Shown in pieces: positions 60,701 through 64,000 of a stretch of DNA of 64,000 nt (positions are counted from its first letter, which is position 1; every line of letters starts with the position of its first letter). The position numbers and the translations under genes were made by a program. The DNA lies in assembly GCA_012845835.1 (NCBI GenBank), contig JABAKD010000020.1, forward strand, positions 15,474,306-15,538,305, written 5' to 3'. This stretch comes from Undaria pinnatifida. Taxonomy: Eukaryota > Sar > Phaeophyceae > Laminariales > Alariaceae. Under the pieces are notes generated by a model. That model did no database searches, was not told the DNA's origin, and was given only the letters and a program-made list of their open reading frames with translations.

Positions 60701-63700
60701 CGCCTGTCGGTTTGAAAGAAAGTGTCCCTTGCGAGATTCGAACCTATGACCTCGACCTCAATAGTTACGCGGCTTACTGTTGGACCACCGGGGACACCGG
60801 CTTTGGCCATTCGTGTTTCATGAATTCGATTGTTGACACGAGAGCAATTACCCCGTACATGTATCTAATTATTGAGTTTAGTGGATTCAATATCCGCGTT
60901 ATGTTTTGTCTTTTTCATTTTGGTCGTGTCGTCCTGTTTCCCTCTTTCTTTCCAATCTCTTTTTTTTTTTTTTTTTTTCCTGTTGTTGTTCACTTATTCA
61001 TCGTTTCTTTTTTGTTGTTTCTTTTTTTTATTACTGCAAATAATTGAGAGTGCTGGCATGCCTATTTTTGTTTCGTTTCCTGCGTGCTCATGATCCGGTT
61101 GACACTGCATGGCCAAATCGCTTTTTTGCTGGATTTGCGGCGTGTGTCTCTGTCTCGTAGTTTGTGACCGCACAGAGAGCCCGTCTCTCTAGGAGGCGTC
61201 GGCGCGTACACTGGTCGTGCTATATGTCCTAGATGAGTGGAAATGTCTTTTCAATGTAGGGAGCACACAAACCGAAACAGGTTTTTATGTCTTTTTTTGT
61301 GTTTTTTTTTTCGTAGATGGGTGGAAATATAAATATCGACTTTAAGTTGAACATCACACCGAAACATGTTTTATGTATTTTGTGTGTGTTTTCCTAGATG
61401 GGTGGAAATACAAATATCGGCCATAAGTTGAACCACACACCGAAACATGTTGAACGTCTTTTGTGCGTTTTTTTTCCTAGGTGGGTGGGATTTCGTATCG
61501 GCTTTAAGTTGAACAACACATCCAAACACGTAGTACGTCTCTTCTTTGTGTGTGTTTTTTTTTCTCAGGTCTGGAGAGGAGTGTATCGTGGCACTGAATG
61601 ACCAGTGGTACCTACCCTACGGGGAGGAGGAGTGGGCCGGGCGGGTGAGGAGCCACGTTAACTCGGACAACTTCGAGGCCTACTCTCAGGTGAGGGGGGG
61701 GGGGGGGCGGGGGCGGGAGCGGGGGAAGATGTTCGTTGATGGGCTTGACGGCGCAAGGCGGAAGACCGCGATAAGTACGCGGATGAAGAAGCAGAGGACG
61801 GGGGGAGAGAGGTAGAGAGGGGAGAGGAGAGGGTGATAAGTTGAAATATGTACGTATAGAGAGAGGAGGAGGGGGCAGGGCGGGGATGTACTCAGTTTGT
61901 GCATGACCGTAGTTGTATGGCCATAGACCCCGTATCTATACTGTGCTGGGACGGAACACGTCGGGTTTTCACCAGGCAGACATTGCTTGCACCAAGCGCG
62001 AAGGGCCGTAAGGTGTTCGGCGAGTCGCATGACGGGCGAACTGCATCCTTCCAAGATCCGCTCGTGAGACGGACTTCGGCACCTTGTGCCTACTTTCTTG
62101 CTTATGGCGACCGATGAGTTACTTTGTTTTCTGGTGTGGCCACTCCAGAGACAGCAATGGGTATTATTATGTACCTGTCTCGTGGGTTCCTTACAATGAA
62201 ATAGAGAGAGGGTGAGAAATTGAAGTATGTATATATAGAGAGATAGGAAGGGGGGGGGGAAACAAAGGGGCGGGGAGAGTGAGAGTGAGACGAGCAGAGC
62301 TCTGTTGGGCGTTTGGGTGGCTTTTATCTCCCATCCCTTTGTCGTTTTTTTTTCGTTTTACTTCATGTTTATTGTTTTATCCCGAGAATATGAACCAACA
62401 CGCCGTATTCTCTCTATCAACAAGCGACGGATTGTTTTCGGTTCGCCTCCCTATCTGTCCATTATGAAAGGACTCCTGTTTTATGTTGTGTTCGGGGGGT
62501 GGGCGGACGGGCTGGGGTGGCGGTTTTTGTCGGCATCGTTTGGATATTGTTGTTGTGTTTTTCTTTCTCGTGTGTTGTTTTGTACAGCCCAGGATATGAA
62601 CCAACGCGCCCCATTCTCTCCTGTTGTTATATCTCTCTTTTTTTTGCGTTCGGCGGTGGGGGGGGGAGTTGGGATGGTGGTTTTGTCGGCACGGCTTTGA
62701 TTATTTTTCTTGTACAACCCTGAAAAATGGAACCATCAGGGGTTGTTCTCTCTTGCAACAAACCACGGATTGTTCGTTCCTTTCTTTTTGGCGGGGCGCG
62801 GCGTTGAGAACGGGCTGTTGTTTTTTATGCACGTGGTAGCGTAGGAACCTCTTAGCAAGTTCAAGTTCAACTTGACCCTCTGGCGGGTAGTGGACGGAGT
62901 GGGCTTGCACCACAGCCTCTTATATCGAGCTATACCTCTTGTTGGCTGAACTGTTTTCCGAATGACGAGGACCCTTGACCCAAAATTGTCGGAAAATGAA
63001 TAAATAATAATAAGCCATTTCTTTTGCGCCGATCACTGTTGTGCACGTACCTAGGCTATGGAATTTTTCATCCCTTGGCAGTTTTAGTTTTGTCCAAATC
63101 AGATTTTGGGAGAGGTCTTGAGCTCCCAAGTTGAAGAATCTTGCAGAAAAAAGTGGGTGCAGCTCTATCGTAGCACGCGTCGAAGGCGTTTTTAGGGACA
63201 ACGTTTGGACATTCTTTTCCTTTCCTTTCCTTTCCTTTCCTTTCCTTTCCTTTCCTTTCCTTTCCTTTCTTTTCCTTTCCTTTCCTTTCCTTTCCTTTCC
63301 TTTCCTTTCCTTTCCTTTCCTTTCCTTTCCTTTCCTTTCCTTTCCTTTACCGTTTTTTTTTTTTTTTTTTTTTTCGCTGCAAGGCGTTGGTTGGGTGGCG
63401 TTTTTCATGGTTTCTGCGCCTTAGGAATCTCTGACAAATGTTACCGGCAACTCATAGTGATCTCTCGTTTTTGCCGTGTTTCTCTCGCTTTTGCGTGTTT
63501 CTCTCTCGCTTTTGCGTGTTCGGGGGGGGGGGGGGGGGGGGGGGGCGTGCCGATGTTTTTGGCACCGCATCGTAGGCATCTTTGAGCAAGTTCAACTTCA
63601 CGCTTGGGTGGTTGAAGGAGTGGGCCTGCACCAGGCTCTTCGGACTCGGCACCCAATTGCCGTGGGATGAGTCGTGGGTCATAGAGAGCCTGAGCGACTC

Positions 63701-63712
63701 CACCATCTACAT
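48671..63712 (+). CDS. LARS1: Cytosolic leucyl-tRNA synthetase, exons 1-14, 3' end outside the window
   Basis: Class Ia synthetase charging tRNA-Leu in the cytosol. Exons: 48671-48788, 50430-50632, 51821-51942, 52417-52498, 53491-53593, 53972-54147, 55862-56008, 56616-56738, 57160-57270, 58873-59094, 59458-59574, 59924-60075, 61569-61689, 63576-63712; 1,934 bp, about 644 residues with consistent phases. Motifs: [11 protein letters not shown] near 45-55, resembling the plant LeuRS start; [20 protein letters not shown] at 88-107 with the HLGH ATP signature at 98-101; [18 protein letters not shown] and [11 protein letters not shown]; editing-domain [12 protein letters not shown] at 334-345 and [12 protein letters not shown] near 431-442; [22 protein letters not shown] and [10 protein letters not shown] at the end. 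KMSKS and the anticodon-binding domain lie beyond the window. Introns after exons 5, 7 and 9 appear to start with GC. Confidence 0.97.
48789..50429 (+). other. LeuRS intron 1
   Basis: Phase 1 intron of 1.6 kb. Near its 3' end is an imperfect direct duplication of about 165 bp (50018-50160 and 50185-50310), each copy containing CCGTGGATGCCACGC. A 207-codon ORF at 48996-49619 shows no recognised domain. Confidence 0.7.
50430..50632 (+). CDS. LARS1: LeuRS exon 2 with HLGH ATP site
   Basis: Acceptor CGTGCAG, then [20 protein letters not shown] to [10 protein letters not shown]. The donor is GTGCGC. The last 55 or so exon bases, including the HLGH codons, are copied again inside the following intron (50903-50960). 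Confidence 0.95.
50633..51030 (+). repeat. Intronic copies of the LeuRS exon 2 end and donor
   Basis: Copies of the exon end plus GTGCGC-type donor occur at about 50667-50690, 50712-50735, 50903-50965 and 50999-51020. The third matches about 55 bases of exon 2, including exact CTCCACCTCGGGCACGC coding LHLGHA. Confidence 0.85.
51127..51500 (+). repeat. About 60 bp minisatellite in LeuRS intron 2
   Basis: Six or so imperfect units containing CGAAACGTGGAGGCGTGCTG, separated by AATTCCAAGCATTTTGGTGC. It lies downstream of the exon 2 end copies and resembles no exon. Confidence 0.85.
52540..52790. repeat. Dispersed 230 bp repeat, copy in LeuRS intron 4
   Basis: Shares AAGGTGTTCGGCGA-like, GACTTCGGCACCTTG and GGTTTTACACC-like blocks with 61890-62110. 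No coding similarity recognised. Confidence 0.7.
53050..53530 (+). repeat. Tandem array spanning the LeuRS exon 5 acceptor
   Basis: Unit of 94-112 bp: CGTATCCCCCCTGAACCATA, a short spacer, CAATACATAACCAG, then GTGGCTGTGGAGAAGAAGGG. Acceptor-like CAG copies end at about 53074, 53184, 53278, 53390 and 53490; the last is the one continuous with the exon. The repeat includes the first 20-30 coding bases. Confidence 0.9.
53491..53593 (+). CDS. LARS1: LeuRS exon 5, array-derived acceptor and probable GC donor
   Basis: Encodes [20 protein letters not shown] then [14 protein letters not shown]. Its acceptor is the last of five tandem copies. The next exon begins after CCGCAG in a phase that requires one extra base here, which fits a donor CAG|GCGAGG at 53594. 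The alternative is a GT donor at 53587 paired with a poorer acceptor at 53974; that choice removes three residues. Confidence 0.75.
54127..54425 (+). repeat. Copies of the LeuRS exon 6 end in intron 6
   Basis: The exon end GCAGTTCAACACCCTCAAGG recurs at about 54246-54266 and 54403-54422. The intervening AATGCCAACAAAATCGAGAG is also repeated, so whole units of about 117-157 bp were duplicated across the junction. Confidence 0.85.
55415..55805 (+). repeat. About 136 bp tandem repeat in LeuRS intron 6
   Basis: Three imperfect units sharing TTACCGCAGTAATTACCGAT, AGTAAATACCCCAGAAGAA and AAAACTACTCAGAAG, ending about 60 bp before exon 7. No exon sequence is included. Confidence 0.85.
57380..57555 (+). 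mobile_element. SINE body fragment
   Basis: Contains AACCCTATGCGCGATAAAAG and GACCACGGCTTTTTGTCCGG in LeuRS intron 9, just before the pentamer satellite. Confidence 0.6.
57724..58230. repeat. CCCGA pentamer satellite in LeuRS intron 9
   Basis: Runs of GACCC units interrupted at intervals by GTGATATCTGGAAAGCTCC and variants, so the pentamer array has a longer-period structure. All frames stay open on both strands, giving false ORFs rich in TRPDP or GSGRV. A small related patch lies at 28565-28620. Confidence 0.93.
58570..58872 (+). repeat. Two extra copies of the LeuRS exon 10 acceptor and start
   Basis: Copies begin after CAG at 58582 and 58729; the real acceptor ends at 58872. The spacing is 147 and 143 bp. 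Each copy carries about 60-80 bases of exon-like sequence containing CTTCCGCTGAGCGCC or a variant, plus the upstream block CTCCTCCCTGTCGCCTGTAC. Confidence 0.9.
58873..59094 (+). CDS. LARS1: LeuRS exon 10, editing-domain core
   Basis: Encodes [12 protein letters not shown] through [27 protein letters not shown] and [11 protein letters not shown]. It includes the conserved aspartate region of the CP1 editing pocket. The start of this exon and its acceptor recur twice in the upstream intron, at about 58583 and 58730. Confidence 0.95.
59804..59842 (+). repeat. GGTC tetranucleotide microsatellite
   Basis: CGGTCGGTCGGTCGG with one GGTA interruption, in LeuRS intron 11. Confidence 0.9.
60222..60310 (+). 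pseudogene. Decayed duplicate of LeuRS exon 13
   Basis: Translates as [18 protein letters not shown], stop, AGFVQTHV, against [20 protein letters not shown] in exon 13. It lies about 1.35 kb upstream in the same intron. The TGG of the conserved tryptophan is TAG here, so inclusion would end the protein. Confidence 0.85.
60600..60803 (-). mobile_element. SINE copy with the best tRNA-like head
   Basis: On the minus strand, 60803-60728 runs GTGTCCC ... GGGACAC, 76 bases with a perfect 7 bp acceptor-like stem, an A-box-like TGGTCCAACAG and the B-box GGTTCGAATCT. The anticodon and T stems do not pair well, so it is a tRNA-like promoter, not a tRNA. The body includes GACCCTATGCGCGC. Confidence 0.7.
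61890..62180. repeat. Dispersed 230 bp repeat, copy in LeuRS intron 13
   Basis: Contains TAAGGTGTTCGGCGAGTCGC and, at its right end, TTTTCTGGTGTGGCCACTCC, also found at about 25009-25030 in IleRS intron 7. The family is therefore present three times, once as a 3' fragment. Confidence 0.7.
62853..62930 (+). pseudogene. Decayed duplicate of the LeuRS exon 14 start
   Basis: Matches exon 14 from its TAG acceptor onward: AGCAAGTTCAA, a diverged middle, then GGAGTGGGCTTGCACCA. Located about 720 bp upstream of exon 14 within intron 13. An early TAG in the exon frame and small length changes break it. Confidence 0.75.
63214..63352 (+). repeat. CCTTT pentanucleotide microsatellite
   Basis: About 27 TTTCC units with one imperfect unit, followed by a T-run. 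It gives an artefactual Lys/Gly-rich ORF on the minus strand. Confidence 0.95.
63576..63712 (+). CDS. LARS1: LeuRS exon 14, last exon in the window
   Basis: Reads [40 protein letters not shown] and DSTIY, then AT before a GTGAGAG donor (phase 2, completing methionine in the next exon). The catalytic-core WDE motif is intact. The acceptor is a TAG. Confidence 0.93.
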
Positions 63713-64000
63713 GTGAGAGGGACGGTGCTGAGTTGACTGGACCCACGCCTAATTTTTTCGGGGTTAGGGGCTAGGTGTTTGCTGGCTCCACGGCTGTTGG
63801 GTTGAGTTCGCGATTACCCAGGTCGTTGTTACATTAGTTTGGTGGGACCATGGTATTTGTCCTCCCGGATGGAGTGTTAGTAGGTGAAGCTTGTCCCTAC
63901 TGAGGTCAACGCCGTGGGTCCAGGTCTCATCGAGTGCGTACAGTATACCTGGTAAGCCCAACAAGGACCTTCGATTATTATTGTTGTTATCATTCGTATT
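63713..64000 (+). other. Start of LeuRS intron 14
   Basis: Begins GTGAGAGGG after exon 14. I see no further exon before the window ends, and the next expected coding block (starting around YMAFYTVAH in the family) is absent. Confidence 0.75.

Noticed and set aside
60728-60803. A tRNA gene on the minus strand
   Set aside because: The acceptor stem and B box fit, but the anticodon and T stems do not pair and the sequence continues into a repeated SINE body.
62920-63408. Lys/Gly-rich 162-codon minus-strand ORF
   Set aside because: Generated by the CCTTT microsatellite.

Overview
The window is eukaryotic nuclear DNA with two intron-rich genes transcribed away from each other. On the minus strand is a cytosolic-type isoleucyl-tRNA synthetase (IleRS), which I read as 25 exons between 36685 (ATG) and 2765 (stop). 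Its exons total 3,489 bp, encoding 1,162 residues, and every junction keeps frame. On the plus strand is a cytosolic (archaeal/eukaryotic-type) leucyl-tRNA synthetase (LeuRS), with 14 exons from 48671 to 63712. They give about 644 residues before the gene runs off the right edge. Short exons (54-231 bp), introns averaging about 1.3 kb and dense non-coding repeats suggest a large repeat-rich protist genome. A LeuRS N-terminus resembling plant/algal enzymes makes a photosynthetic stramenopile such as a brown alga my best guess, but that is inference only.

Layout: 1-2764 is 3' flank with no recognisable gene; 2765-36685 is IleRS; 36686-48670 is a 12 kb divergent intergenic region; 48671-64000 is LeuRS. 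A 7.6 kb Mutator-like element (38340-45960) fills most of the intergenic region. It has about 259 bp terminal inverted repeats, a perfect 9 bp target-site duplication, a decayed transposase with remnants of a SWIM-type zinc finger, and a nested fold-back element carrying a 102 bp tandem array.

The introns hold a zoo of small repeats: a tRNA-headed SINE family, a 249 bp element in three copies, MITE-like and A-tailed elements, a 670 bp palindrome with mirrored ORFs, a CCCGA pentamer satellite, and many minisatellites.

The most unusual signal is that several minisatellites straddle splice junctions. At six or more exon edges in both genes, the intron carries extra copies of the splice site together with the adjoining exon sequence. 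Two LeuRS exons also have decayed whole-exon-like duplicates upstream. In addition, about 4 of 37 introns appear to use GC donors of the form AG|GCGAG. Together these suggest that tandem duplication across exon-intron borders is an active mode of intron expansion in this genome.

The two enzymes act in the same process: they charge tRNA-Ile and tRNA-Leu in the cytosol and share the class Ia fold with a CP1 editing domain.
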